Positions 52,102-64,000 of a DNA stretch of 64,000 nucleotides are shown piece by piece. Each line of letters starts with the position of its first letter. Position 1 is the stretch's first letter. Source of the stretch: Spirodela intermedia (taxonomy: Eukaryota; Streptophyta; Magnoliopsida; Alismatales; Araceae); assembly GCA_902729315.2 (NCBI GenBank), contig LR746271.1, positions 1,327,501-1,391,500 on the forward strand, read 5' to 3'. The position numbers were made by a program, and so were the translations under genes. The notes beneath the pieces are model-generated. The model worked only from the letters and a program-made list of their open reading frames with translations. It was not told where the DNA came from and did not search any database.

Positions 52102-52119
52102 CCCCCCCCCCCCCCCCCC
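52102..52119. repeat. C homopolymer
   Basis: Eighteen consecutive C residues about 100 bases 3' of the kleisin stop codon (G on the gene's strand). Length is prone to sequencing and assembly error. Confidence 0.9.
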
Positions 52120-52219
52120 ACAGCTGCAAAAACTGGGATGAGACCAAAAATCTACAAGGCTATTTACAGAGCGTGGGGTTTCAGCGTGGACCTACGAACC
52201 TTCAGCTCCAAAATGGCCT

Positions 52220-54583
52220 TCAGACGCCGCTAGATATGAAGATTGCTTTCAATGCAGGCGTCGCTGAGAGAGTGATGTCACCGTATGGGGACTCTTGTTT
52301 GGCATCTATACATCCTCTGCTCTTTAGAACCTGCGGTGGCAAACTCATATGAATTGTAGCAAAAAAAAAATATGTAAACTTTTTTTCTCAAATTATATAG
52401 AAAACTCTCTCGCTGAAAATATCAGCGAAGTGCAAAGCACCAAAATAGCAAAAAAAAAAAAAGGTCATATCTACATAACCTCTGCTTATTATCTCTAGAG
52501 AGTGAACCAATCATGGTTGACTTTATGTGGGTAATGCCCTAGAGAACTTGTAAGCCGTTCCACTACTATGTGGGCAGATTTTCTTGAAACAAAAAAGTCA
52601 AACACTGCTACTATTCTATCTCTTTGAACGAGCAGCCAAGCTCGTGACTGGCTGAGTGTCAACATGCCATATAGGTGAATATACATAGACAAGCATGCTT
52701 GTACACTACTCTGTTACATTCAATCACCTCTTTTTTATTTTTGCACGTTAAACTTTTGAAGTAAAAAGATATCCTCAATGCTGGCACTTAGATTTACATC
52801 AAGCAAGCAATAGAAATTTCTCATGAATGCATATTCATGGAGAACTTACCAGGGTCTCATAGAATACTTGTGCACACCTTGTTCTCCTCTTCCCTTCGAG
52901 GATCCTAGATGTACTCAACACTCCTCCCTCTTGCTCAAAGCAGCGAGAAAGATATCGGGCCACTGACCTGACTTGGAAGATCGCAGTCATTCAAGAACAT
53001 TTAAGAATAACGGATAAAAACAGAAGCTGCCAATGAATACGGTTAGCGAAATAAAAAGAAGACCCCAATGAGCAAAGTAGAAGAAAATAAAGCCAAAGTC
53101 ACCTTGTCCTGGCCGACCACCCATCTGCAGCACAGGATGACCATCTCAGAGGAGAAATAATTTCTCACAGTATGCATATAAGCCTTAAAATTGACAGAAT
53201 GATCAAAGCCTCAGTACCTTGGTTGTCTGTTTCTCCTTCTGCGTAGCTGAATTCCTGAAGAATCATACAATAATGCGAGGTGAATGTATCAGTCAAATCC
53301 CCAACCCCCAAAGAATAAAAGAAGACAGAGAAAAAAAATGATGCAGCTCTGGTGGCCTGGTGTACTTACTATTAGTCAAATCCCCAACCCCCAAAGAATA
53401 AAAGAAGACAGAAAAAAAATGATGCAGCTCTGGTGGCCTGGTGTACTTACTATGTCTTCGAGACTAATCTCAGACTCAAAATTTTCGGTCCTGAATGGCT
53501 CTCCGGGTATCTCTTCATCCGCTCTGCCAGCTGAAGGAACATCTACAGAACTTGCTGTTGGAAGAGCTTCAACAGGAGGCTCTTGTTCAGTGATCGCCTC
53601 AGATTTTCCCAAATCTGATTTTCGAGCTGGAGTTGCAGGCTGTCTATGAGCCGAAGGAACATAACCGGTCTCCATGAACGCAGATTTCAGGTAAAAAACG
53701 ACGGCTGAATGAGAGAGAAAACGGATGAGGGCAAGGTAGCAGATCATATGATTAAAGGGTCAAAGGAGTGTGTCGCTCACAAGGGATCAAAGGTTCCATT
53801 AGACTCGTTCGGATGTTCATAATTTTCTGGACTTTCCAGACATCTAGGGATGCGTGAGGTACTTTCCTTCTCTTGCCCACGAGGCCACTGCTATTACGTA
53901 TCCACTGCCTTAGGATCCTGTATGGAACAAGTGCAGAAAAGGGCTAAAATCACTAGCAAGCACAGATCTTGGTAAGATGGGAAAATTAATGGCACATCCA
54001 CGAGGTGTATACCAAATAAATTCAATGAGAACATGACCAAAAATAGGGGACCCAGTTGTCTTCTTCCATGTGGTATTGTGTCCCATGAAAGCCATCAATC
54101 GAGAAAGCAAAGTCATAGTAGTACATGTAGTAGCAGTAGCAGTAGAAGAAGAAGGAGAATATGGAAGAAGGTGACCCTAGAAAGGAAACGGAGGTGCGGA
54201 CTTCTCAGCTGCACACCTCAGAAGTGTTTTCATTAGAAGAAAGGCATCCTTTGGACTTTCACTTAGCATGTGGAGAAGGATTGATGCGCCCAGTGAAAAA
54301 TGAAGGACTCCACAAATAGCGTCTGCATATCCTCCCATGTTTCAATCATTAAACAGGCATACTATACTGTAAAAAAACCCTTTCATATGCGAGATAACAG
54401 ACCTCATATATGAGATGCTTAAAGTATGTGCATATTGACATTGACTGACACAATCGGCCTCAAGTCTAGACAGGGTCAAATGTAACTTTCCATACTACTA
54501 TCCGTCAAAACCAGACTATAGCTTCCCCCTCATCCACTCTAAACTTTGTATAACATATTTGCATTCTGTTGAAAATCCGTAAC

Positions 54584-54624
<41 letters not shown>

Positions 54625-57600
54625 CTTTGTTAGAGTAAGCCATCTGCACTCAAAGAAAAAGAGTCAAGCACATACAATCCGTCATTTCAGATTCCTTACC
54701 CAATCTGTCAATCGTCAACCATGAGTTTGATCTCTTCCTTGTTGTCTCTTATGGTCAGCATATCGGGCTATTTCTGTATTGAGAATGGAAACTGTTGAGG
54801 GGCTATCGTATTATAAGGCTAAGTTATCGGGCTCTTTATGACCAAATTACCCAAACCCACTCATGCACTTGAGTATTTCTGTCTTTTGCACGCGGATTTT
54901 CACCAATTCTTATGATTATGGTCGGCAGAGTGGGAATTCTCCACTGAGCACACCAGCATTAGGGTTCCAGGGTGCACCCTTACCTTTACTGTTCACGACG
55001 ACACAAGAAAACATAACTAGATTGTACAGAAGTTCATTTGTTCAATTGAGAAGAAAAGTCGCAAGTTCACGAAGGGATCATCCAGGGGATCAATTGAGGA
55101 GCCCTCTCGTGTAATTGGGATGAATTAGCAGTTTTTTCCACTAGATTGGAAACCCCCCAACTTTGGCTGTGGTGTGAGAACTTCTATCCACTGAATGCCT
55201 GCCAAAACTAGCATTTCTCTGTAATCCCTTACATCAACCTCTTTCTCTTCTTCCTCTAATTTCTCAACACATATTTTTATGTCTGATCATTTTAAATAGA
55301 AAGTTTTATCAGTGTAACAATGTGTGCAACCAAAGACGACATGGAAAATTAAACTTTTGACTCAAGCAAAAAAGGAGGGAAAGTTTTCGGTCTGTCAACA
55401 TCACCATTGATCATTGTTGCGGAGGAATAGGTTAGGAAACGACACCCTCCAAGCCTTCAGAGAGGATGAGAAAGAAAGGTCAATAAAGAAGATGATAAAT
55501 TATCACACATGATTCCCCACATCTATGGGCCACAGAGTCTATTAAGTTGAATGAGATACATGATACTGAAGTGGGAGGGGGGGGGGGGGGGGTTCTGCTC
55601 CCCAGATGTTTACAGGTCGACCCCTCACCAACTAATCATGAAACATGTGGTGAAAATATCTCAGAAGAAATGAGCTCCATACATTATAAGTATCGACACA
55701 ATAAGTGCATCCAACCATTTGTCTCTGTCCTAAAGTCTTGGAAGTCGCAATGATCAAGGAAAACTTTTACCAAGCAATTTATGCTTATGTCTAACCAGTG
55801 ATGTCTATTATGCTAATAGAAAGAGGAAATGAATTTATAGCACTAGGGGCATTAGTATGGCCTGTCTCACCGCATGGATTAATTGATAAACTAGGAAGAT
55901 GACAGATCTAAGTTTTCTGAAAGGATTGTTCTATTCTATGTGAACATACAAGATGTAAGAAAGGGTCTTGCTGTCCAACTATCTGGCATTATCTCTCGGA
56001 TCACTCCCCTCTTGCACGATAAACAGCTCTGACATCTCGAAAATATGAGGGACATATCCGAAAATATATCGTACGCATTTAGGGCAGTAGGAAGCCATTG
56101 TTTGTATTTATTTATTTAATTGTGACGACAAGCCCACTCAGAATCGAAAGGTAGAATAATTTGAGCTCCTTTCCAATAAACCAAGGAAGAGAAGAGATAA
56201 TAAGATATTCAAACTGTAAATCTCAGGTATCATACCGAGAAGGCAGAAGATGGCCATCTCGTGTAGCAGTCTCAAATCGAAATGCTTGCAGTGGCACTTA
56301 ACAAAGCCTTAAACATTCTATCTGAGGTTGCCGAGAAGAGGGGAAACTGAATGAAATCCTCCTCTGAGTGAGGCAAAATAAATAAACATTTGCGCAGAAC
56401 AGGTTTAGAGTTCACAGAAACCATAAAACCGACAGTGAGAGGTGATAGCCAAGGATACTGAGGAGTACAGAAGCAATTAGGGAGCCTCTTCATGTTAAGA
56501 TTCCTAACACAGAAGAAAATGGAAGAATGAAGAAGAGAAAGCTAGAAAATATACATCAAAGATAGGAAACCCCGGAAAAGAGCTGCGCCCAGAGGTGTCT
56601 CTCAGTTGCATAAAAAAACCACGTCACTGCTACATTATGGAACTGAAGTATTCAGGCTCTAAAGTGCTTCAATTTGAGAGAAAATAGGGGCTGATTAGCG
56701 CCCTGGACTAGTTAAGACAGGGGTTGGACCCAACTGAAAGACCACCCCAGTAGGCCACACCATCAGACTTGAATATTCAAAAACATAGTTTCATCAGCAA
56801 CCAACGGAAAACATTTAAAGAATCATACTAAGCTCATAGATAAACACATAGCACCTTAGCTGAAATATCTAGGCAGGATCCCAATTACAACCATACGACA
56901 CATCTGTATAACCCGAAGGTATTATTTTTTGTTTTCAATATGGGTTTATTTTCTATTATTTTAGCTTGTTTATGTAGATAATAGAGCAGCCACTCGCTCT
57001 GCTACCAAGTTAAAACCATTGGTAATCAGTGGAGGTTCCCGTCTACATATAACCAAGGATTTATCACCCTAACAGAGATGGCGATCAGAAACAAGGGATC
57101 TTTTGACTAAGCAAGGAACTTCAAGTTGAAGAGAGACAGTGAGCAAGCATTGTAATGCAGCGAAAGCTTCACCAAGAGACATGCACAAGCACCCATCACA
57201 GGAAGCCAAGGTAAAACAATCTGAGAAAATATATTTCCTCTTCAAACAACTGAAATACCCTAGAAGAGGAAAAAAAGGCTCCATAAAATCCATTTTAAGG
57301 ATTGAACCCGTAACCATTAAACTTCAAATCTGTAAGAAAAATATACCCACAATGAACGATAGTTTGGGAAACAATTGGAAGTAGATTGTTCTTCAGCCAA
57401 TTCAAAAGCTAAAACACCAACAAATGGCATATGACCTAAAGATGATGGCATTTCATATTTATGTAGTTCATCTAAAAAAGCCAGAATCTAGCTACCCTTC
57501 ATTCTACAAGTTTATCCTGCTGTTTAGGCACAAACAGAGCATCTGTATTCCTCCTGTGAACTTATAAAAATGCGGCTCCAGAACTAGCAGTGTCTTTTGT

Positions 57601-60253
57601 GCTTCAAAGTGACCCGAGGAACAGGCCCCCAGAACCTTTCGCTCGAGTACCTCAAATGATACAACATGCATAATTTAGTATTGGAATTTTAATCCAAATT
57701 TACGCCTTACTGATAAGAGAGTTAGGAGCATAGATAAAAGAAGACTGAATACGTTTTTAACACTTTTAAGTGGTCAAAAGATATTCTAGAAGACTCATTC
57801 AGTGAAACTTAGTATATATAGAAGAATCGAATAAAAAGAATATCAAAACATTAAATCAAGAAAAGAACTAACATTAAATTTTCGTCAGTTACTATAATCC
57901 TTCAAAAGAATTTCGAAGATAATTTATACCACTTACTGGTTAGATAACACAATGGTGTCGTCAAAAAGGCATTTTCTTTTTCTAGATATTCGCTGACGTT
58001 CCTTTATGGCAGGAGTAGAAACTCCAATTTCAGGAGAAGTAGACCCTGAAGAAAAATAGTCCAGTCTGTCACATAAGGTTTAAGGGTAATTTGTCATGCA
58101 AAGATATACACATATTCGCATATATACAGACACAACTATACATGCATAACTTGTTTGCATTGTTTATGTAGAAGAAAGCGGTAAGTCATTGGAAAGCAAT
58201 CTACCTGAGTCAGATGCCGACTTCGTACTAGTATATCTTTTTACTGGTGTATGAAATTCTGCATATCCTTCAGCAGGAGGAGATTTATATGACACTTCAG
58301 CCAGTTGCAATTCATTTGGTTCTTCTCGATCGTCTGATACCTGAGGATGTACATCTAGGATAAGTGATCTTCTGGCGCAGGAACGCTTCCCACCATCAAA
58401 ATGTGGAGGACCTCCTTCAAGCTTCTGATTTTCTTTTGGCGCGCTTGTGTGTTGCCATTCACCGTCTTCGAGGTCAAAATCCATCATTCCAAATGAATTA
58501 ACACTGAAATGAAACTCTTTTCTTAAGTTTCATGTCTGTTACCAGAAAATAAGTCTTTCAACAGCAGAGTTTCCCAGACATACTCTTCCACAGGCGTAAA
58601 GCAACTGGAATAAAAGTCACAGCGGGCTTCCACAGGTGTGAAACAACCAGAATAAAAGTCAGAACGAGCAATCATCTCATCGTCAAGCCTCTGAAATTTA
58701 AAAAAAAAAAGATGCCCTGTTGTTTTAATTTGATCAAGCAAATTGTATTTGTGGCAGAGCTCCAGAGAGAGCAATCAAATAGTACTGGCACTCACTGCAC
58801 CGACCACGAGACATAAAGAGAACAATTTAATGCGAAGTAGAGGTTTACTGAAAATGATGATATTGAATTTTTTGTAGATAGGTATTTTCTACCTTGTTCA
58901 TATAGGCCACTTTCTCAAACTCATCTTCCACTGCAATAACGTGGAAAAAACATTGTTAGGGAACCTAAAAAAGGAGGAAAAGGTTTTAATTTTCACAGAC
59001 TGTTTCAATTGCCCAAATCATACCTTCTAGCCTGAAATGGTCATGGGTCCTGAGATTTTCACTAAGAAAGACGCAGGATGAGCAACATATTAAAATAAAT
59101 GATCCCAATGAGCTGTGAAGAGACAATAATCCAAGAAACTGAGGTACTTACTCTTCATCTGCGACTTCTAAGTCAAAACAATCAAGTTCAAAAGTTTTGG
59201 GGAGAGTGAAAGTAGTGTCATGGTGAGCTATACGGATCACTTCGGAGGAACCATGGAAATCTTCCTCACGCAATGCTACACTGAGTGATTTTCCATGTGT
59301 TCCTTCTTTTGGAGGAAAGGCTTTGCGACGATGTTCTCCCTTTGCTCTGTTGGATGTATTCTTATGAACGGTAAGAAATATTTTCCCCAGCTTAATCAGA
59401 ACGTCATTACAGTCGTGGAAGAGGTAATCAACTTTCTTAGAGAAAATTCTGACAACACCTAGAAGAAGATGAGCTAACACTCGGTATGAAAGTTCAACAT
59501 CTGGGATGATTGTATCTGCAAGAAGACAAAACCCACTGAAGTGAATGAAATGACGCCATAAACAACGTCAAATAATTTAGAATCTAAAAAACGTGCTACC
59601 ATGTTCGGAAGACTAGATAACCAAATAATTAGTGTGACAAATAAATAAATAATAGAAAAGGTAAAGAGTATAAAAGTTGATGACTGAAACATAAAACACC
59701 TTTTTACAAAATCCCTCCCGCTGCAGTTTCCGCCAAAATATGAAGGCACGCGGATAGAGTCGAATTTTCGTGCTTTACGATTAAGCTCATCTTAAATAAA
59801 AACCAGCGCCTGGTACGAAAGAAAAATAATACATGGCCAAAAAATTCCAATTCGTCAGGACAACAAAAGCACAGACAGGTGCAAACGTTTCAACAGCCCA
59901 AACCCATATCTCATGAACTCTCACCGAATATCAGTCGCCGAGCATTTACATGAAACCATGAAAGACACGAGGACCCGTTTGAGAAGCATTCTTCGAGTGT
60001 CCCAGAGGAAAAAGACGGCGCAAACCAAATCAAATAGAGGAAGCGGAAGCAGACGGCAGACGGACTCAGAAATCTTCAACGCGGAGGATAAAAAGAAGTG
60101 GGAAGAAGAGGAAGCGGCGGAGAGCCTACCAACGGTAGAGGAGATGTTGGTCCCGGTGACTTGCTCCCTCCTCAGCCTCTTGTAGCAGTGGGCAGCTACC
60201 CAAATGTTGCCCAGCGGCCCTTTCCTCGACAACAGAGACTGGGAATAGAACAT
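52220..60253 (-). CDS. SYN2: RAD21/SCC1-type cohesin kleisin, SYN2-like
   Basis: Thirteen exons on the minus strand: 60130-60253, 59152-59515, 59024-59061, 58893-58930, 58580-58690, 58205-58514, 57937-58045, 53781-53917, 53451-53704, 53218-53254, 53103-53124, 52850-52967 and 52220-52330. The product is 590 residues. Kleisins close the SMC1-SMC3 cohesin ring. The N-terminal domain opens MFYSQSLLSRKGPLGNIWVA and contains YRVLAHLLLGVVRIFSKKVD. The middle has SRKRKCLFDD and KRRKVPHASLDVW, as in Arabidopsis SYN2. The C-terminal winged helix runs WSARTRSVARYL, TRCAQVFYETL, VLKSRGCIDAKQESPYGDI. It is shorter than the roughly 810-residue Arabidopsis protein. Oddities: a 22-base exon, a 4-kb intron 7, a 14-residue internal repeat (197-224), and a weak exon 5 donor (GTCTGG) that is the only in-frame choice I found. 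SxExxR at 131-136 resembles a separase site but such matches are common. Confidence 0.88.
53291..53453 (-). repeat. 82-bp tandem duplication containing a kleisin 5' splice site
   Basis: AGTCAAATCCCCAACCCCCA starts copies at 53291 and 53374, and both end in TGTACTTACTAT. The second copy carries the exon 9 donor (on the minus strand, ATA followed by GTAAGTACACC). The first copy repeats the same GTAAGTACACC inside the intron. Copies differ only by a two-base deletion in an A tract and junction bases. Confidence 0.93.
53918..57936 (-). other. 4-kb intron 7 of the kleisin gene
   Basis: The flanking exons join in phase (codon CA+G) and match the SYN2 order, so no exon is required in between. The intron holds an (AT)n array (54584-54622), a G run (about 55577-55592) and short unrecognised frames. 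No nested gene was found. Confidence 0.7.
54584..54622. repeat. (AT)n microsatellite in kleisin intron 7
   Basis: About 19 AT units. Confidence 0.9.
58583..58666 (-). repeat. 42-bp coding tandem duplication in kleisin exon 5
   Basis: Two adjacent 42-base units encode RSDFYSGCFTPVEA and RCDFYSSCFTPVEE (residues 197-210 and 211-224). The frame is kept and the copies have diverged at a few sites. Confidence 0.9.
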
Positions 60254-62497
60254 GGCCCCCTTTCTTCTTCCTCCTCTGGCCTCAGACTCGGGAAGGACCT
60301 GCAATAGCCTTCCTGCCCGTTGGAGGGAGGGAGGGAAATAAAAGGAAGCCGCGAGCATTGACAGTAACAGTACTATTTTATTATTATCATTAATTATGGC
60401 CCAAGAGTGGAAAATCCCAGTGTGGTATTACCCAATTACCCCTCTCGAAAAGACGGTGCGTTAAATGGTGCAGTTATTAATCCCCACGCCTCAGTTAGCT
60501 GGTGGGGGGTAAGTGACGACGTTGACTTTTCTTCTAAGCCGGAAGTGATCTCTATCTGCTCTGGTCAACTATCACTGGTGTCTCCATTATATGTCTGTGT
60601 ATTCCCAAAAACATACACGTTGACTTTTTACTTACTTCGGTGCAAATGCGCCAAAATGTAATTAAGATACATATTTTAGCAGAGTTCAAATCATAAAAAA
60701 ATTTCTAGACCCAACCGTAATTTGATCCATTCTCTATGTCTTCTAAGTAATTTGACATATTCTAATTTCTCATGTTTATTATTTTTTTGTTCTTGTTCAC
60801 CTTCCTATACAACATAAATTCAATTTTTTTTATAAAATATGTATTTTCTTCAAAATAATTAATCGATTTCAAGTGATTTTGAACATTACTTTATGATATA
60901 AGGACACAACACTGGTACCCAACCTAGTGACTATCTATAGTATCTAAATCCACCATCACCGACTTTTCAAAAAAAAAAACTAGAACAATTAATGTGGGGA
61001 AAATATTTGCATCAATCATCAAAAAATAATATAAATAAATATCCTTTAATTGAATAGGGCACACGGTTCTAGTTTAATAATTATAATTATTCTCTTTATA
61101 GTAACCGAAAACAAAGCCAACATTTTCAGGGAGAAAATTCCGTTGTAGGATACATTGACAATAGGTATGGAAAAAACAGTATTTTCGGAAACAGGCGTTT
61201 ATAGGATAAAGAAATCTTTTGGAGGGGTTCTGAGTAACAGGTGGCTGTCGACGGCCGCAATGCGCAAAAGGGGGTATTTGTGGTGCATTAGTTCACATGA
61301 TATTATCGGTTAATAATATCCTGTTTACTAATGTGGTGATTGTTATCCCCAAATGGTATTCACAAAAGGGGTATTTGTGGTACATCCTGGAACAACGGTC
61401 GGTTACACGGTAAAAGGGTTGTCATGTCATTTACTGCGGCGCCGGATAGACTCAACGATACCTTTTCGAATAAACAAAGTGATGTGAGTGGAGTTCGCAG
61501 AGCCTCTCAACGACACGTGCCTTTGCCACGTGGATGCATTTGCCGGTTCTTATAGACTGATCGAATTTCTAAGAATATACACATTTAATGATAAGAAATG
61601 ATTTCTGGCAGTGATGAAGCGGAACGAACCATCAAAATCGGGTTATAGATGCTTATTTTTCTCCCGAAAATAATATAATAATTTATCTCCAACTAGGGAA
61701 AGAGGAAACCGAAAACCTTCTCAACTATGGAAGTCTCAATAGGCGCTTAAAGGATTTCCATGTGAACTGTCTGATTCATGGATTTTAGAAATAATGCAGA
61801 GATCATCCCAGATTTTGCTCGACGATGCAGTGATCAAACGAAAAATGATGGTTGGTGATTTATTATCATCAGTGCAACCGACTGGGGCATCAGAAGATCG
61901 AAAACATCCCGGCCTAGGTTGATTGATTCCCATACTGATATATCTGGAGGGAGGAAATCCGAAAGTGTTCACCTAGATGAAGGGAAGAAATCCGGTGACT
62001 AACCGAGCAGGACAATGGCGGAGCAGCGGTTTTGAGATCTGGATCACAATAATTCTTCGTCGCCGAATCGAGAATAGTTATCCTAATACCGTGTCCTGCA
62101 GGTGCCTATCTCCACAACAAGCAGTAATTTACCTGCAACCTACAACAACAAGACGTGAAATCTCAACACGAAAAGTGGAATGATCCGCAGAAATCTCGAC
62201 GCAAAGTTTCGTCGCGGCCGCCCTCGGTGCTCTTCGTGAATCTGAACGCCGTCGAACGGGAAAGGACGAGAGACGAACGGCTTTTACCAGGAAGCACAAT
62301 TTTAAGTTGTTGGTTTGGGCGGACTACGGTCACTGGAGTGAGGATAGTCAAATGATCACCTTTACGACGAGGGGGGGAAAGGGTCGTCTCTACCTTTGAA
62401 GGCCGTAGCCCGCCGCCGACGACACCAAGTTCCCGGAGCTACTCGTCCGTCATTTCTGTTCAATAAGGCGGCGGAGAGATCCCCCAGGCGTTCGGCC
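60254..62497. other. Divergent region between kleisin and RRF genes
   Basis: Shared upstream region of two head-to-head genes. The edges (60254-60330 and 62200-62497) are GC-rich leaders; the middle is AT-rich and without a recognised gene. A short imperfect direct repeat, AAAAGGGG(G)TATTTGTGGT(G/A)CAT, occurs near 61267 and 61365. Confidence 0.55.
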
Positions 62498-63923
62498 ATG
62501 GCCACCTGTCTCCGGCGAGCTCTCACAGCGAGGAGTCTTCGGTTGCTCCGGGCCCCTCGCCAGTCCTGCGGCATCTCCTACCTGACCTACATCCCACCTC
62601 GGAAAGAAGAGAAGAGAACTCCAATCCCCGCAGGGGGATCGCAAGGTCTCGATTGCGTGGGAGGGAGCTTTCTCTTGGGAAGCCCTAGGAGCTTCGCGAA
62701 GGGGAGAAAATCGAGTAAGTTGAAGGATCACTGTGTTGTTGAACTCTTGACAGAATCTCACGCAGGAGCTCTTGATTCGCATTGGGTTATCTCGGATTTG
62801 AGCGCTCTATCTGGAGAACGAGAGTAGTGTCTTCGCTTCATTGTCTTCTCAAGCATTTCGATGATTATAGATTTGCTTCAATGCAACCTCGGTGTGTGAC
62901 CTCGGGGTGTCTTGGTAGGTGACTTGGCGTTTGGTGAAATGCCTGAAAGAGTCGCCGTAGAGCAAAACCTGCATCTGATTAGGCTTTGTTTTTCTGGAGA
63001 AAGTACTTGCTCAGTCCCATCAGTTGGCGGCTGATTTCTTCAATATCATGCTTGTGATTCAGATTGCGGTGCCGAGGAAATATGGTTCGGGACCTTCTTT
63101 TTAAGTATTTGGTCAGAATTTTCCTTTCTGAGGTAGCTGGATTTTATTTCCTTCAATGTGTTTTTAAACGCGATGACAATCTGCGCCGCTCTAAGATCAC
63201 TACTGGATTTGACTCTGAGTTCTTGGCTATGGACACTACAATGAATTTGTGATTCCTTGGTCAGAATCTATAGACTCGTATTCTCAACATCTTATCCTCG
63301 ATTCTCTTTTTCGGGTCTGCAGAAACAGCTCATTCTGACTGAATCGACCAATTCGAATGGAAATTTTCTTGATTCAGATAAAAAAAAAGCAACCAGCTGA
63401 TCCTGTGTCGCCCCCGAACCAGCCCTGAAATAGTCGAATCAGAATGTCTTGTTGGTTGAGTCTGGCTCCATTCAACGTGTCTGGCCGATCTAAGATCATT
63501 GATTATACATTCAGCGCTCTCTATATTGACTTTCAGCTCCCCGGCTTCCATATCTCTGTAGGGGATGAAGATGATGGAGACGCAGTTCAGGTTGTTCCAG
63601 ATGTTGGGCCTACAGTGAAATCCACAGCTAATTCACTGATGGATTCTGCCATTGTTGCTCTGTCCCGAGAACTGGCCAAACTAAGAACAGGAAGAGCATC
63701 CTCTGGTAAATTATCATATCTATGCTGAAAAATTCCTTTGCCAACCTCTTATAATTTCCTTATCAAGAAAATGGTTCCTGCTTAATATTTTTTGGCGAAT
63801 TGTTCAGGTATGCTGGACCACATCATGGTTGAATCAAACGGTGCAAAGATGCCCTTGAGTCGAGTTGCAGTCGTTTCCGTCTTGGACTCCAAGACTCTCT
63901 CAGTGACTCCATATAACCCTGAT
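62498..63923 (+). CDS. RRF: Ribosome-recycling factor, probably mitochondrial, 5' part
   Basis: Three exons are visible (62498-62714, 63562-63705, 63808-63923) and the gene runs off the window after about 159 codons, ending at a GTAAGC donor. RRF with EF-G splits the post-termination ribosome. The visible RRF domain includes VPDVGPTVKSTANSLMDSAI, VALSRELAKLRTGRASSG, GMLDHIMVESNGAKMPL and VAVVSVLDSKTLSVTPYNPD. The N-terminus (MATCLRRALTARSLRLLR) is Arg/Leu/Ser-rich without acidic residues and looks like a mitochondrial presequence. A KGRKSRDEDDGD linker resembles the mitochondrial rather than the plastid plant RRF, but this is an inference. Earlier in-frame Met at 62396 exists; 62498 is preferred since the presequence begins there. 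Confidence 0.92.
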
Positions 63924-64000
63924 GTAAGCTGCAAGTGACAGTGAAGAAATTAGGGGGAATGATTATTGATTAATCATCTCTCCAAGAGTCATTGCATTTA

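Larger units (their letters stand above)
51038..52219. other. Convergent spacer between aminopeptidase and kleisin genes
   Basis: Holds both 3' UTRs, the 90-bp tandem repeat at 51271-51480 and an associated inverted repeat. A C homopolymer of 18 bases lies at 52102-52119. The plus-strand open frame over 51930-52352 is antisense to the last kleisin exon and is not called. Confidence 0.6.

Noticed and set aside
51930-52352. 140-codon plus-strand open frame
   Set aside because: It runs antisense across the last kleisin exon and through an 18-base C run; no homology recognised.
57285-57320. GGGTTCAATCC on the minus strand resembling a tRNA B box
   Set aside because: No matching A box or acceptor stem upstream; it lies within a kleisin intron and is likely chance.

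Overview
The window is nuclear DNA of a flowering plant. Nearly every gene is split by GT-AG introns, the genes are plant-specific (AINTEGUMENTA-like AP2, NEF1, CDKG, AN1-type SAP, glyoxysomal malate synthase), and the spaces between genes are AT-rich with microsatellites and retrotransposon debris. The GC-rich third codon positions of malate synthase, the SAP gene and the NEF1 5' exon lean towards a monocot. This is an inference and the species cannot be named from the sequence.

Layout: (1) 25-1123 (+), the 3' end of an AINTEGUMENTA-like/PLETHORA AP2 gene. (2) 1.1-7.3 kb, AT-rich DNA with a decayed Ty3/gypsy gag and a duplicated 127-bp segment. (3) 7319-7711 (-), an AN1-only stress-associated protein. 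(4) 9269-18163 (-), NEF1 (exine formation) in four exons. (5) 19704-23634 (+), a DUF212 membrane protein, convergent with (6) 23992-25892 (-), malate synthase. (7) 25.9-29.7 kb, AT-rich and without genes, then a promoter with three repeated GGCCCAATAAA units. (8) 30532-33480 (+), a CDKG-2-type kinase. (9) 33.5-41.1 kb, no recognised gene. (10) 41167-41415 (+), a candidate small secreted peptide. (11) 42833-51037 (+), aspartyl aminopeptidase in 11 exons. (12) 52220-60253 (-), a RAD21/SCC1 kleisin of the SYN2 type in 13 exons. (13) 62498 to the window edge (+), a mitochondrial ribosome-recycling factor cut by the window end.

The genes are unrelated housekeeping and developmental loci and there is no operon or pathway cluster. 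Exon joins were accepted only where splice sites, codon phase and family homology agreed. Seven of the eight confidently assigned intact genes and both partial ones close in frame with ordinary splice sites; the kleisin needs one weak donor (GTCTGG).

I see no novel multi-gene system. The best leads are small-scale rearrangements of gene structure: a decayed second copy of exon 6 inside a CDKG-2 intron; an 82-bp tandem duplication that copies a kleisin 5' splice site; a 42-bp coding duplication in the same kleisin; a malate synthase ending in SAL instead of SRL/SKL; and several period-90 or period-240 repeats near genes.
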